DNA of 64,000 nucleotides from an uncultured Mycobacteriaceae bacterium (GTDB lineage Bacteria; Actinomycetota; Actinomycetes; Mycobacteriales; Mycobacteriaceae): NCBI GenBank assembly GCA_902826815.1, contig CADEGF010000027.1, positions 1 to 64,000 of the forward strand, read 5' to 3'. Shown piece by piece: positions 34,261 to 44,129 of this stretch (position 1 is its first letter; each line of letters starts with the position of its first letter). The notes under the pieces were generated by a model. It saw only the letters and a program-made list of their open reading frames with translations, ran no database searches and was not told where the DNA came from. The position numbers and the translations under genes were made by a program.

Positions 34261-34494
34261 ATGACGACGAGCGAACACGATTTCAAGGCGTTCAACGACT
34301 ACGGCGTGGAAGACATCCATCCCCGGGCGTCGATTTCGCGGCGGATGCTGGAACGGCTGGAAGAGATCGACGACGACGCCAGCGCGGGCCCGAAGTCGCC
34401 TGCCGCGCGCGCAGCACTGGCATCGAGCGTGGTCGCTCACGCAGTCGTGGAGCTTGAATCCAAACTGATCGAACTGAAGAGGCGTCTCGCATGA
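34261..34494 (+). CDS. Hypothetical protein, small, soluble
   Basis: 77 aa, charged, helix-rich (RRMLERLEEIDDDASAGPK, VVELESKLIELKRRL). The ATG at 34261 follows an AGGAG site, so the longer frame from 34222 is not used. The ends of this gene and the membrane patatin are 13 bases apart and convergent. No family is recognised. Confidence 0.6.
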   Translation: MTTSEHDFKAFNDYGVEDIHPRASISRRMLERLEEIDDDASAGPKSPAARAALASSVVAHAVVELESKLIELKRRLA

Positions 34495-34507
34495 CGGTCC
34501 GGGTGGC

Positions 34508-37501
34508 CTACGGCAGCTCCTGATGTGACGGCGCCGTGCGCGCCGTGACGGCGATACGCCGCCCGACCTCGGTGTAAGCGGCGAACTGCGCCTCGTTGAA
34601 CCACTGATCTGAGGTCTTGTCGTTGGGGAAGCTCTCGCCGCTCTTGCCCGCGCCGTAGGTCAGCACCCAATCGGGAAGCTCATGCCACAGCACGGCCTTG
34701 GCCACGATCAGCAACCCGATGTTGTCCTTCCCCAGACCCGCGGCGTCGGGGTACTTGATGACGCCTCGCACCACCGCGCCCGCCGTCAGCCGATCGTTGA
34801 GGGAGTGGAACGCGTGCCCGGTGCCGAACGGCTCGGCCGACCCCGGCGCGAGGTTCGGCACGCCGTAGGGGCCACTCTCGTCGAGTTCGATTTCGACGCC
34901 TAGCTCGAAACGCGCCAGCCGGATCGCATCCGAAAGGCCAGAAAGCAGCGGGGGAGTGTCGCCTCCGCCGTCGATGACGTAGATCAGCCTGCACCGCCTG
35001 CGAAGCGCCTCGACGAGCCCGAGATTCTCGTAGTGGCCGCCGTCGGTCACCTGGACGAGGCGGGCCTGTTTCCGATTGATCCCGAACAGCTCCCGGTAGA
35101 AGTACCCCGCCCCCCGCACCGACGGCAACGCCTTCGGGTAAAGGGGCTGTGCCGCATTGTCTTTGGCGTTCTTGACGAACACCGGATTCGGCAGCCACGT
35201 GCCAAGCCGGGCGCCCGAAACCGCCAACAGCGACTGGAAACCCTTGTTCATCCGGCCCATCGCCGACGCGAACGCCGCACCGCTGACCGCAACGGCCGCC
35301 TGGACGGTCAGGTCGCGTTGAATGCGAGACGACGAGATCTCTATCGTCTCTGCGGTGTTCAGCCATCCGAGCGCCGGACCGCCGATGTAGTCGGCGCTCA
35401 ACACATACGAGACGGCGTTCAGTCCGGGTGCCGGTTTGGCGTCGCCCGAAAGAGCGGCCGCGGCGGCGAAGACGAACTTCGGGCCGTCGGGCCCGCTGTG
35501 ACCGTACCTGTCGAGGCGCGTGCCCTCTTCTGGCTTGTATCCCTGTGGCTCTCCACCGATACGACGGACCGCGAATGCTCGCGCCAGCCGACCGCGGTAG
35601 AACGGATGCAGGCTCAGCGATGTCACGTCGATGCAGCTGAGGATCGTGACCACCACCGCGATCGCCAGCAGGATCCAGAACCAGTGCGGCACCGGGGTCA
35701 GCGTGTGCTCGTTGTGGGTCACCCAGCCGAACACCTGCGCCGCGGCGATGCCGACCACCAACAGCCACGCGATGACGAGCACCGTCAGCGTCAGCAATAC
35801 GATCAGTAACTGACCGACACCGGGCGGCAGCATCTTTCGAATCCGCGACACCCGGCCTTCGCCGGATTCCTCCTTCCTCTTCGTGACCATCGAGATGATC
35901 GTCGCGCCGTACTGCAGGATCAGCACCGCGGCGAAGCCGCCGAACGCCGCCAGCGAGGGCAGTTTGTTCTCCGCGGTGGGGGTCAGCGGAGCGCACAGCC
36001 ACATCAGTGCGGGCACCGCGAACGTCACGGCGAAGACCACGACCGCGAGCAGGCTGATGGCGCTGGCGGCCTTGTTGAGTTGATCCTTGAACACCGTGAC
36101 GGACCGCTTCGTGGTGGCGTACTCGCAGAGCAGTGCGACGCCGCCGAGGGCAAGCGCGCAGAAGACCGGTATCGCGACGGCCGTCGCCGCCACCGTGAGG
36201 TGATGGTCGAGGGCGGGCAGATGAACAGGGTCCGACGGCGTCACTGCGCGCGACGGCACGAACGCCGCCAACGGCAGTCTCGCCACGAACCAGCCGAAGA
36301 TCCACCCGAAGATCACCGCGACGAGCACCAGCATCAAAACCGACAGGACCAGGTTCTTGAACACCTCGGCCAACGCCCGGATCAGTCCGATCGGCGAATC
36401 GGCGATATAGCTGGAATGGCTGCGCAGATAGCCGAATTCGGGTGAGCCGGGGCCGAACCGATCAGCGAGGGTGAGCGTGCGGCCGTTCTCCTCGGCGACG
36501 CCGCCTTCGTCGGTTTTCTGGAGTGCCATCAGCCGTGCGCCCGCGGTGTATCCGCCGCCGGACACCGAGATGACGTAGTCGAAGCCGTCGAGCATCGGCG
36601 CGCTCTGCCACGGGCACGGCTCGTCGGATTCGGAGGCGCGGGACAGTGTCTGCATGGCGCCCATCGCGACACAGCCCGACCGGATCCCGCCACCGGACAG
36701 GCACAGCGCGCTCGGTGTCGTCGGCACCGTTCCGCTTGTGTCGTCGGACACCGCGACGAGGTCGTCGGCACCCGGTACGAAATAGGCTCTCCGCCAGTTA
36801 TTTTCGGCGTCATTCTGGTCGGGCTTCGGAGGCTCCTCGGGAAGGCTCAGCGCCCTGTCCCACCATTCCTTACCGTCCTTGCGGCGCGCGCGCCGGGAGA
36901 TGTAGGAGACGATCAACCGCCAGACGGCGAATATCGCTGCGGGCACGGCGCATAGCGCGATGATCAGCGCGCACCACTTCACGGTCGCGACGGCAGCCGG
37001 TACGACGGTCCAGAACCCGTCGTGCCACCGACTGGGGAAGGCGGGCGCCTTCGTCGACATCAGCACGAGGATGTTCTCCGCGACGTCCATGACGGTGGTG
37101 ACGATGACGGCTCCGAAGATCGCGAAGCTGAGGTTCCGCGCCGAGCTCGAGAAAGCCAACATGATCAGCATGAAGATGAGCGAGCAGGTGAACAGAATGA
37201 GGAAGTAACCGCCGATGACCGACCAATCCCTGGCGATCACGTCGTGGATATCGGAGGCCAGATCGGCGCGGGGATCGGCCGGATTGGCGACGTCGCGGCC
37301 GCGCTCCAGCGGCTCCATATCCCGCTCGCCAAAGATGTAGCGGACCAGGAATTCCGCGCCCGCAGCAGTGAAGTTGTTTGCCAGCAGCCAACTTCCGGTG
37401 ATGATTGCCAACAGTGGTATGCCCGCGCCTGCAAGCCAGGCGATTGCCACCGCCCCGGAACGACGTGTGGGATTGGCTGGCGCAGAAGCGGTGTCAGACA
37501 T
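34508..37501 (-). CDS. Large membrane-bound patatin-like phospholipase
   Basis: About 997 aa. Several TM helices lie near the N-terminus (GAVAIAWLAGAGIPLLAIITG, FLILFTCSLIFMLIMLAF) and in the middle. A patatin domain is split around further membrane segments: oxyanion-loop ALCLSGGGIRSGCV near residue 270, a serine motif VISVSGGGYTAGA near 320, and the Asp of VTDGGHYENLGLVEAL near 855. The nucleophile context is SVSGG rather than GxSxG. Bacterial patatin-like proteins of this architecture are annotated as lipid acyl hydrolases. The start is at 37501 (GGGGG site); 37543 is possible. Confidence 0.75.
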   Translation of the reverse strand: MSDTASAPANPTRRSGAVAIAWLAGAGIPLLAIITGSWLLANNFTAAGAEFLVRYIFGERDMEPLERGRDVANPADPRADLASDIHDVIARDWSVIGGYFLILFTCSLIFMLIMLAFSSSARNLSFAIFGAVIVTTVMDVAENILVLMSTKAPAFPSRWHDGFWTVVPAAVATVKWCALIIALCAVPAAIFAVWRLIVSYISRRARRKDGKEWWDRALSLPEEPPKPDQNDAENNWRRAYFVPGADDLVAVSDDTSGTVPTTPSALCLSGGGIRSGCVAMGAMQTLSRASESDEPCPWQSAPMLDGFDYVISVSGGGYTAGARLMALQKTDEGGVAEENGRTLTLADRFGPGSPEFGYLRSHSSYIADSPIGLIRALAEVFKNLVLSVLMLVLVAVIFGWIFGWFVARLPLAAFVPSRAVTPSDPVHLPALDHHLTVAATAVAIPVFCALALGGVALLCEYATTKRSVTVFKDQLNKAASAISLLAVVVFAVTFAVPALMWLCAPLTPTAENKLPSLAAFGGFAAVLILQYGATIISMVTKRKEESGEGRVSRIRKMLPPGVGQLLIVLLTLTVLVIAWLLVVGIAAAQVFGWVTHNEHTLTPVPHWFWILLAIAVVVTILSCIDVTSLSLHPFYRGRLARAFAVRRIGGEPQGYKPEEGTRLDRYGHSGPDGPKFVFAAAAALSGDAKPAPGLNAVSYVLSADYIGGPALGWLNTAETIEISSSRIQRDLTVQAAVAVSGAAFASAMGRMNKGFQSLLAVSGARLGTWLPNPVFVKNAKDNAAQPLYPKALPSVRGAGYFYRELFGINRKQARLVQVTDGGHYENLGLVEALRRRCRLIYVIDGGGDTPPLLSGLSDAIRLARFELGVEIELDESGPYGVPNLAPGSAEPFGTGHAFHSLNDRLTAGAVVRGVIKYPDAAGLGKDNIGLLIVAKAVLWHELPDWVLTYGAGKSGESFPNDKTSDQWFNEAQFAAYTEVGRRIAVTARTAPSHQELP

Positions 37502-37599
37502 TTGGCCCCCAGCGACGGAATTATCCTGCCGCCAGTCTGACAACTCTTGATTCGCTTATTGGCGCATTGCGCCGATTGTCATCAGCTGTCGAGTTTCTG

Positions 37600-38400
37600 T
37601 CAGCCCTGCTGCACCGAATTGGATCCGACGGCGTCGATCGACGGTGTCCCAGAGTGGTAGGTGACCTTGTTGTCGAAACCGGATGCGCCGATCTTGTCCG
37701 CGGCATCGACCGTGATGTTGTTCTCGATGCCGGACACCGATACCTCCACGCAGTGCCCCGTGATGTTCACGGTGTTTCGAATGCCGCTGATCGTCACGGC
37801 GGCGTCGTTGCAGGCGACCGTCTTGTTCTCGTCGATGCCCGACACGGTGACGGTTTGGCCGGGCGCACCGGTGATCACGTTCGGATCGGCATCCGGCGCA
37901 CCGGGCACGGCGGGCATGCTCGGCACATTGGGGATCTGGATGGACGGGATCGACGGCCCGGTCGGGATGTCGATGTCGACCGATCCGCCGCCGCTCGACA
38001 CGCTCGAATCATCCGGTGCGGTAACGCCTGTCATCCTCGTCATGAAGATGATGGCGCCCGCGGCGACTGCGATGAAGACGACGGCGATCAGACCGAACAC
38101 CAACCACGGGATGCCGCCGGACGCCTTCTTCGGCGCCGCACCGTACGGCTGTACACCCCACTGTTGGGTGCCGTAGGGCTGTGTCCCGTAGGGCTGTGTC
38201 CCGTAAGGCTGGTTGCCGAACTGCTGGCTGCCATACGGTGGGGTGGTGTAGTCCGGCGGTGTGTAGGCCGACGCCGGTGGCGGCAGGTAAGCGGCGTCGC
38301 CGCCGGCTCGTCCGCCACCGAGTTCGCTCGCCTGTGCCTGATCCGACAGCGGTTGCTCGAGCGCCCGGATCCTCGCCTCGGGATCATCCTCGGGATTCAC
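37600..38400 (-). CDS. DUF3060 protein with proline/tyrosine-rich N-terminus and one TM helix
   Basis: 266 aa. The N-terminal region has repeated QPYGTQPYGTQ units and many Pro; the TM helix is near residues 105-128 (GIPWLVFGLIAVVFIAVAAGAIIF). The C-terminal half repeats VSGI/ISGI beta motifs (TVTVSGIDENKTVACND, VTISGIRNTVNITGHCV), as in DUF3060 proteins that form a beta-helix-like domain with two Cys. It is probably anchored with this domain outside. GTG start at 38400. Function unknown. Confidence 0.75.
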   Translation of the reverse strand: MNPEDDPEARIRALEQPLSDQAQASELGGGRAGGDAAYLPPPASAYTPPDYTTPPYGSQQFGNQPYGTQPYGTQPYGTQQWGVQPYGAAPKKASGGIPWLVFGLIAVVFIAVAAGAIIFMTRMTGVTAPDDSSVSSGGGSVDIDIPTGPSIPSIQIPNVPSMPAVPGAPDADPNVITGAPGQTVTVSGIDENKTVACNDAAVTISGIRNTVNITGHCVEVSVSGIENNITVDAADKIGASGFDNKVTYHSGTPSIDAVGSNSVQQG

Positions 38401-38500
38401 ACCGCAGATGGTCCCACAGTCGAGGTGTCGACGGCGCCCACTCGGCGTGGACCCAAAGCGTGGTCGTTTGTATCTGCCGAAATACGGCAACCCGGGCTCC

Positions 38501-38878
38501 ATGATCGGAAAGCTGCGCTCAGTCGTCCTCGATACGAGGGATCCCGCCGGCCTCGCGACGTTCTACGGCGGGGTACTCGGTGGCACGGTCCAACACGCCG
38601 ACGCGACGTGGTCGGTGCTGACCGACCAGCAGGGCAGACGGTTGGCGTTCCAGCTCTCGCCGGAGCACGAGCCGCCGAAGTTTCCCGACCCTCGTGGATC
38701 TCAGCAGTTTCACCTCGACATCGAGGTCGACGACATCGACACCGCCGAACGCGACGTCTTGGCGCTTGGCGCCACGCGCGAGGCTGACGCCGAAGGCGAG
38801 GACCAGTTCCGGGTCTTCCGCGATCCGGCCGGTCACACGTTCTGCCTGGTGTGGGGCGTCACGCCGAGCGAAATCTGA
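38501..38878 (+). CDS. VOC/glyoxalase-like protein
   Basis: 125 aa, one vicinal-oxygen-chelate fold: SVVLDTRDPAGLATFYGGVLG at the start, FHLDIEVDDIDTAERDVLALG in the middle and FRVFRDPAGHTFCLVWG at the end. His and Glu residues at these strands would bind a metal. The catalysed reaction is unknown. Divergent from the DUF3060 gene; the stop lies 3 bases from the CorA-like gene's stop. Confidence 0.85.
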   Translation: MIGKLRSVVLDTRDPAGLATFYGGVLGGTVQHADATWSVLTDQQGRRLAFQLSPEHEPPKFPDPRGSQQFHLDIEVDDIDTAERDVLALGATREADAEGEDQFRVFRDPAGHTFCLVWGVTPSEI

Positions 38879-38881
38879 CCG

Positions 38882-39868
38882 CTACAGCCAATCGCGACGC
38901 TTGAACGTCCAGTAGAGCGCCAGCACGATGACGACGATCAGCGCCGTACTGATCACGAAGCCGCCGACGGTGTTGAGGCCCGGGTAGTCGACGTTCTGCC
39001 CGTAGAAGCCGGTGATCGCCGTCGGCACCGCGATGATCGCCGCCCAGCCGGTCAGCTTCTTCATCACCTGGTTCAGCCGGGCGTCCTGCAGCGAAAGGTT
39101 GGTCTCGAACACCGTCGTCACCATGTCGCGCAGCGACTCCGTCCACTCCGACACCCGCAGAACGTGGTCGTACAGATCGGAATACAGCGGGTCGAGCTCC
39201 GGAGAGGTCTTGGCGTCGAGCCTGCGGTGCTGAATCGAGTTGACCACCTCACGCATCGGCAACACCACCCGGCGCAGCTGCACGAGGTCCTTTCGCAGCC
39301 GGAATGTCTTGCGCTGCAACCCGCCCCGCGGGGTGTTGTTCTCGAAGAGGTCGTCCTCGAGCGACTCGATGCTTTCGTCGAGCGACTGCACCGCCTCGAA
39401 ATGGCCGTCGACGATGTAGTCGAGCAACCCGTGCACCAACGCGCCGACCCCGTACTCCTGCCCACCGAGCTCGTCGAATCGCTCGGATACCGCGTCGATG
39501 TCGAGATGCGGTGACAGGCGAACCGTGATCAGCCCCCGCGGCAGCACGAAGCCGGAAATCCGGTGGATATCCAGGCACGACTGCGAGTCGTCCGCTGGCT
39601 GCACGACCGCAACGGAATACACCGTGAAGAAGGTGTGGGTCCGATAGATCGCGGCCTTGGTCCGTTCGGCGTCGGCGACGGCGTCTTCGACCGCCCACTC
39701 GTTGAGCCCGAGCTCCTGCGCGAGCTCGGCGAGCTTCGCATGGTCGGGCTCGCAGAGGTCGCACCAGACCAGCGTGTCGTCTTCGGCGAGATAGTCCGAG
39801 ATCGCGGAGAACTCGAAGTCGTCCTGCGGCTTTCCGTCGCGCCACACCCGGCCTCGTACATTGGTCAT
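38882..39868 (-). CDS. CorA-like divalent metal channel with GQN instead of GMN
   Basis: 328 aa. The cytoplasmic N-terminal domain and long helices (LRKDLVQLRRVVLPMREVVN) precede the two C-terminal TM helices: AAIIAVPTAITGFYGQNVD and VISTALIVVIVLALYWTFKR, ending in DWL. The pore motif is YGQN where canonical CorA has YGMN, which governs Mg2+ selectivity. The start at 39868 (MTNVRGRVWRDG) is chosen; the upstream open frame is a shadow. The protein probably forms a pentameric channel, with possibly altered ion preference. Confidence 0.85.
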   Translation of the reverse strand: MTNVRGRVWRDGKPQDDFEFSAISDYLAEDDTLVWCDLCEPDHAKLAELAQELGLNEWAVEDAVADAERTKAAIYRTHTFFTVYSVAVVQPADDSQSCLDIHRISGFVLPRGLITVRLSPHLDIDAVSERFDELGGQEYGVGALVHGLLDYIVDGHFEAVQSLDESIESLEDDLFENNTPRGGLQRKTFRLRKDLVQLRRVVLPMREVVNSIQHRRLDAKTSPELDPLYSDLYDHVLRVSEWTESLRDMVTTVFETNLSLQDARLNQVMKKLTGWAAIIAVPTAITGFYGQNVDYPGLNTVGGFVISTALIVVIVLALYWTFKRRDWL

Positions 39869-39974
39869 CTCACCATCATGAAGCCGTCGAGGGCTGACCG
39901 GCATTCGCAAAACCGCGCTTATTGGTGGATGGTGGAGATATGGCCACGCCACCACGACCCCCGTTCGGTTAAAT

Positions 39975-40682
39975 GTGGCAATCCAGCAGCAACTTCTCGC
40001 CGCCGTCGAAGGCAGGCGAGGGGTAGACGCCGCCGACAGCTTGTGCGAGGCGTGCGTGATTGCGTTCGACATCGATGCCGCAGCGATCTCCCTGGTCTTC
40101 GACGGGGCCAATGCGGGAACCCTCGGCGCCAGCGACGCGGACGCCCGCACGTATGACGAACTGCAGTTCACCCTCGGTGAGGGGCCCTGCCTGGACTCGG
40201 TCGCTCGCCGCGGTCCGGTTTACGTGACAGATCTCGCCGATCCATCCGATCTGCGTTGGCCGGCCTACGGCCCGGCCATGCTTGCTCACGAGATCCGCTC
40301 CGTGTTCGCGGTGCCGGTCGTGGTGGCAGGCGAGCACGTCGGCGCGCTCGACCTTTTTCGCGCACTGCCCGGTCGACTGGACGGACAGGAGTTCGCGGGC
40401 GCCGTCGTCGCCGCCGAACTCGCAGGCATCCCACTTCTCGACCTGATGGACGGAGACCTGAAGGCGGCCGCAGGCGACCCGACCAGTGATGCCTGGGCCG
40501 AGTTGAATTCCCTCAGCCGTGCCGAGGTCAGTCAGGCCACCGGAATGCTTGTCGCGCAACTGGGTATCGAGCCGACCGAGGCCCTGGTGCGGCTGCGGGG
40601 CCACGCCTATGCCACCGGCCGATCCGCCACCGAGGTGGCCCGAGACATTCTCGACCGCCGGCTCAGGCTGGAGGCCGACTGA
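39975..40682 (+). CDS. GAF-ANTAR regulator (first of three)
   Basis: 235 aa. The N-terminal GAF-like sensor (about 25-160: ISLVFDGANAGTLGASDADA, GEGPCLDSVARRGPVYVTDL) is followed by a C-terminal ANTAR helix bundle (about 170-225: SRAEVSQATGMLVAQLGIEP). ANTAR domains bind paired hexaloop stem-loops in RNA and prevent transcription termination. GTG start at 39975. It belongs to a cluster of three such genes. Confidence 0.85.
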   Translation: MAIQQQLLAAVEGRRGVDAADSLCEACVIAFDIDAAAISLVFDGANAGTLGASDADARTYDELQFTLGEGPCLDSVARRGPVYVTDLADPSDLRWPAYGPAMLAHEIRSVFAVPVVVAGEHVGALDLFRALPGRLDGQEFAGAVVAAELAGIPLLDLMDGDLKAAAGDPTSDAWAELNSLSRAEVSQATGMLVAQLGIEPTEALVRLRGHAYATGRSATEVARDILDRRLRLEAD

Positions 40683-40727
40683 TGCACTCCGACAGCACAA
40701 ACTCACCCGATCAGGATGGAGGGCACC

Positions 40728-41486
40728 GTGACGAAAACTCCTCGTGAAACTCAGGTTCTGGAAGCCGTCGTCACCGTCGTCGACAGCCTGCTCGACGACT
40801 TCGATGTGGTGGATCTGCTGACCGAACTCACGTCGCGATTGGCACAACTACTCGACGTCGCCGCTGCGGGTCTGCTCCTCGCCGATCCGCTGGGACGGCT
40901 CCGACTGATGGCAGCGACGTCCGAGCAGGCGCGTGAACTGGAGCTGTTCCAGCTGCAGGCAGACGAAGGTCCGTGCGTGGATAGCTACACCACCGGTCAA
41001 CCCGTTTCCATCGCCGATCTGGGCGTCGACGTCGAGCGTTGGCCACGGTTTGTGCCCGCCGCCCGCGACGCCGGCTTCGCCTCTGTGCATGCCGTCCCGA
41101 TGCGCGCGGCCCGGTCTGTGCTGGGAGCCGTTGGATTGTTCGGAACTCGACCCGGCGAGCTCGACGACGCTGATCTGCTGGTGGCCCGGACATTGGCCCA
41201 TATCGCGTGTGTAGCTCTACTGCAGGAGCACCCGCCCACGCCCGACACCGTGCTCCCGCGGCTGCGGTCCGCATTCGCAGGCCGCGTCGTCGTCGAGCAG
41301 GCCAAGGGGTTCCTGCGCGAGAGCCTCGATGTGTCCGTCGAAGACGCGTTCGGGCTGATGCGGACCTACGCCCGCGAGAACCGCCAGCATTTGACCGAGG
41401 TGGCGCGGCGGCTGATGACCGATCGCGTCGCTAGGCGCGAGCTGATCGCGGCGCTGTCCGACCTCGCCATGGGGCCGCAGCGGTAG
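40728..41486 (+). CDS. GAF-ANTAR regulator (second of three)
   Basis: 252 aa. The GAF domain (DLLTELTSRLAQLLDVAAAGLL, GPCVDSYTTGQPVSIADLGV) precedes the ANTAR domain (RVVVEQAKGFLRESLDVSVE, then LMRTYARENRQHLTEVARRL). The GTG at 40728 is preferred because GGAGG lies 6 bases upstream; the ATG at 40716 is inside that site. It follows the first GAF-ANTAR gene by 45 bases, so co-transcription is likely. RNA-binding antitermination is inferred from the family. Confidence 0.85.
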   Translation: MTKTPRETQVLEAVVTVVDSLLDDFDVVDLLTELTSRLAQLLDVAAAGLLLADPLGRLRLMAATSEQARELELFQLQADEGPCVDSYTTGQPVSIADLGVDVERWPRFVPAARDAGFASVHAVPMRAARSVLGAVGLFGTRPGELDDADLLVARTLAHIACVALLQEHPPTPDTVLPRLRSAFAGRVVVEQAKGFLRESLDVSVEDAFGLMRTYARENRQHLTEVARRLMTDRVARRELIAALSDLAMGPQR

Positions 41487-41490
41487 CCGG

Positions 41491-42297
41491 TCAATCCTGG
41501 CGTCGGGCGCGGACGCGTTTCACCGCCTCGTCGACCAATCGTTCGGCGACAACGCGTAGTTTGACGTTCTCCGTCTGGCTCATCCGGGTGAGCCGGTCGA
41601 ACGCATCCTCCGCACTGCCGCCCGAACGGCTGCGCAGGATGCCGATGGCCTGATCGATGACCGCGCGGCTTGCCAATGCCTGCTGTAACTGTTCGGCCCT
41701 GCGGCGCGCCTCGGTCAACAGCTTCGCGTTGTAGACGGACACCGCAGCGGGCCCGGCGAACTGAGCCCCCACTTGCACGGCATGGTCGCCGAACGCGTCC
41801 CTGGCGTACGCATAGGCGTTGATCGCACCGATCACCTGAATATCGATGAGCAGTGGCAGGGCCAGGACCGAATGCACGCCCATCCGGGCCACCCGGCCAC
41901 CGAAATGCGGCCATCGACTGTCACTGCCGAGTGACCCGCTGACGGTAGCCCGCAGGGTCTGCATGCACGTGATGCACGGGCCTTCGTCGAACCTTTCGTA
42001 CTGGACGAAGTCGATCTCGTGGACGAACGGTGCGGTTGCGGTCCACGCATGTGCTCGTGGTGTGTGTCCGGACATATCGACCAGCGTGACGCCTGCACCG
42101 TCGACACCCGGTATTGCGCGTGCCGCGAATTCGGCCACGTCGCCGAGCAATTCGTGCACCCCCCGGCCGCCCGCGATGATGCCTGCGATCCCCGCCAGCC
42201 CGGCGTGCAGATCGATGTCATCGGCTTCCAGCTGTTCGGTGGTGAGCTCAGGCTCGGGCGGAGTGTCGCGGTCGGGCTGGGCGTCATAGTCAGCCAT
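41491..42297 (-). CDS. GAF-ANTAR regulator (third of three)
   Basis: 268 aa. The GAF domain (about 60-190: VTLVDMSGHTPRAHAWTATA, DEGPCITCMQTLRATVSG) is followed by an ANTAR domain (ASRAVIDQAIGILRSRSGGS). The start at 42297 follows a strong GGGAGGAG site. It converges on the second gene, with 4 bases between the stops. The three together suggest duplicated signal-dependent antiterminators; the regulated RNAs are unknown. Confidence 0.85.
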   Translation of the reverse strand: MADYDAQPDRDTPPEPELTTEQLEADDIDLHAGLAGIAGIIAGGRGVHELLGDVAEFAARAIPGVDGAGVTLVDMSGHTPRAHAWTATAPFVHEIDFVQYERFDEGPCITCMQTLRATVSGSLGSDSRWPHFGGRVARMGVHSVLALPLLIDIQVIGAINAYAYARDAFGDHAVQVGAQFAGPAAVSVYNAKLLTEARRRAEQLQQALASRAVIDQAIGILRSRSGGSAEDAFDRLTRMSQTENVKLRVVAERLVDEAVKRVRARRQD

Positions 42298-42348
42298 TCG
42301 ACATCTCCTCCCTGGGCTAGGTTCGAATTTACTCGCCCAGTTCGGCAA

Positions 42349-43983
42349 TCAGCTGACGAGCGCAAGTGCGTGGGCACGCCGTAACTTTCCCGACGGTGTT
42401 TTCGGGATTGTTCCCGGAGCGAGCACCACCACGTTTCGCGGTCGGACGTCGACCTCGGCGACCACCTCGTGCGCGACCTGATGGGCGATGCGGAGCACTT
42501 CGCCGTGGTCGTCGTGGGCGTTGGATTCGACTGCGACGGCGAAGGATTCCCGTGAGTGCCCGGCGTCAAGACGGACTGCGACGGCGCAGCCCGGCCGGAC
42601 GCCGTCGACGCGGCAGGCCGCCCGCTCGATGTCCGTGGGGTAGATGTTGCGGCCGGCCATGATGATGACGTCCTTCAGTCGACCGCACACCACGATGTTG
42701 TCCGCCTCGGTGAGGTAGCCGAGATCGCCGGTGTCGTACCATCCGTCGTCATCCTGGGCCGCAATGAATCCCGCGCCAGTGGTGTACCCGAGTGTGACCG
42801 GGTCACCGCGCACCTCGATCACCCCGACGCCGCGTGCGGGCAGCATGGTGCCGTCCACGTCGACGATGCGTGCCTCGAGTCCCTTGAGCAGGTTGCCGAG
42901 CGAGGCCAATCGGCGGGTTCGGCCTCGGGTGGCAGGCACCGCACGGCGAAGCACCGCGAGCATGTCGGCATCGACTTCGTCGACCTCCAGACCGGTACCG
43001 CTTTGAGTGAACGACACCGCCACGGTCGTCTCGGCCATGCCGTATGCGGGCAGGATCGCCTCAGGACGCAGGCCGAACGGGGCCCCCGCCTGGCACAGCT
43101 CTGCCACGTCTGCGGGGTCGACCTGCTCGGCTCCCGACAGCGCCCACCGCAGCGAAGACAAGTCGAACTGGCCGGGCGTGGCCTGCCTGCGCAGTCGCTT
43201 GGCCAACAGGTTGTAGGCGAAGTTGGGTGCGGCGGTCATCGTGCCGTTGTACTTGTCGATCAGCTTGGCCCACAACAATGCGTCGCGCAGGAAGTCCATC
43301 GGGGTGACCTTCACCAGCTCCACACCGAAATACATTGGTACCGCGAGGAACCCGGTCATGCCCATATCGTGGAAGCACGGCAGCCAACTGACGATCACAT
43401 CGGTCGCCGGGTCGACTTCCGCGCCTGCGAACATCGCTTCGGCGTTGGCGACGAAATTGCGATGGCTGATCTGGACGGCCTTGGGCGAGCCCGTTGATCC
43501 GGACGTCAGCTGCATCAGCGCCAGGTCGTCGTCATCGGTGTCGACCGGGTCGATCGGAGCATTGTCGAGCAGGTCGCTGACAGTCAGCACCCGCAAGCCC
43601 GCTTCGGCCAGCACCGGTGCGGCCGCCATGAACGGGTCGGAGACGACGACGGCGTTCGCGCCGATCATGTTGATGACCCCGGTCGTCTCCGCGGCCCACC
43701 GGGCCAGGTCGGTACGCGGCGTGGGTTGGTGCAGCATCGTCAGGCTCGCGCCGCGCATCCAGATGCCCTGGGCCGTTGGCGCTATCTCGACCGGGGCGCC
43801 CGCCAACACCGCTATCGCATCGCCTCGCCGGACACCGAAGCCGGCCAAACCGCCTGCCACCCGCCTGGCTCGCTCGTGCACCTGGGCCCAGGTGTGCCGC
43901 ACGGGTGCCTCGGGTTCGCCGGTGACCATGCCCTTGCTGCTCCGCCGGGCATTCAGATACATCGTCTCCGTGAACGTGCTCAC
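42349..43983 (-). CDS. Fatty-acyl-AMP ligase / acyl-CoA synthetase (FadD-type)
   Basis: 544 aa adenylate-forming enzyme. Motifs: TSGSTGSPK near residue 165 (P-loop-like), [21 protein letters not shown] near 420, and KTPSGKLRR near the end with the catalytic Lys. It activates fatty acids as acyl-adenylates for transfer to CoA or a carrier protein. The start is the GTG at 43981-43983, 5 bases after GGTGGGGG. The exact FadD number is not assignable. Confidence 0.88.
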   Translation of the reverse strand: MSTFTETMYLNARRSSKGMVTGEPEAPVRHTWAQVHERARRVAGGLAGFGVRRGDAIAVLAGAPVEIAPTAQGIWMRGASLTMLHQPTPRTDLARWAAETTGVINMIGANAVVVSDPFMAAAPVLAEAGLRVLTVSDLLDNAPIDPVDTDDDDLALMQLTSGSTGSPKAVQISHRNFVANAEAMFAGAEVDPATDVIVSWLPCFHDMGMTGFLAVPMYFGVELVKVTPMDFLRDALLWAKLIDKYNGTMTAAPNFAYNLLAKRLRRQATPGQFDLSSLRWALSGAEQVDPADVAELCQAGAPFGLRPEAILPAYGMAETTVAVSFTQSGTGLEVDEVDADMLAVLRRAVPATRGRTRRLASLGNLLKGLEARIVDVDGTMLPARGVGVIEVRGDPVTLGYTTGAGFIAAQDDDGWYDTGDLGYLTEADNIVVCGRLKDVIIMAGRNIYPTDIERAACRVDGVRPGCAVAVRLDAGHSRESFAVAVESNAHDDHGEVLRIAHQVAHEVVAEVDVRPRNVVVLAPGTIPKTPSGKLRRAHALALVS

Positions 43984-44129
43984 ACAATCCCCCACCGGAA
44001 GAAATCCGCACCGTGAACTGGCGGCTACGTCTTGGCCCCTACCGGCGGGGAATCGATATCGCCGCCGTGACGTTTCCGGTGGGCTGGAAAGTCAACCCGG
44101 TCTGACCGTACCGGGTTCGCGCGCAGATA

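Noticed and set aside
37543-38787. Plus-strand frame over the DUF3060 gene
   Set aside because: The minus frame gives a TM segment and repeated VSGI/ISGI motifs; the plus frame is Arg-rich and featureless.
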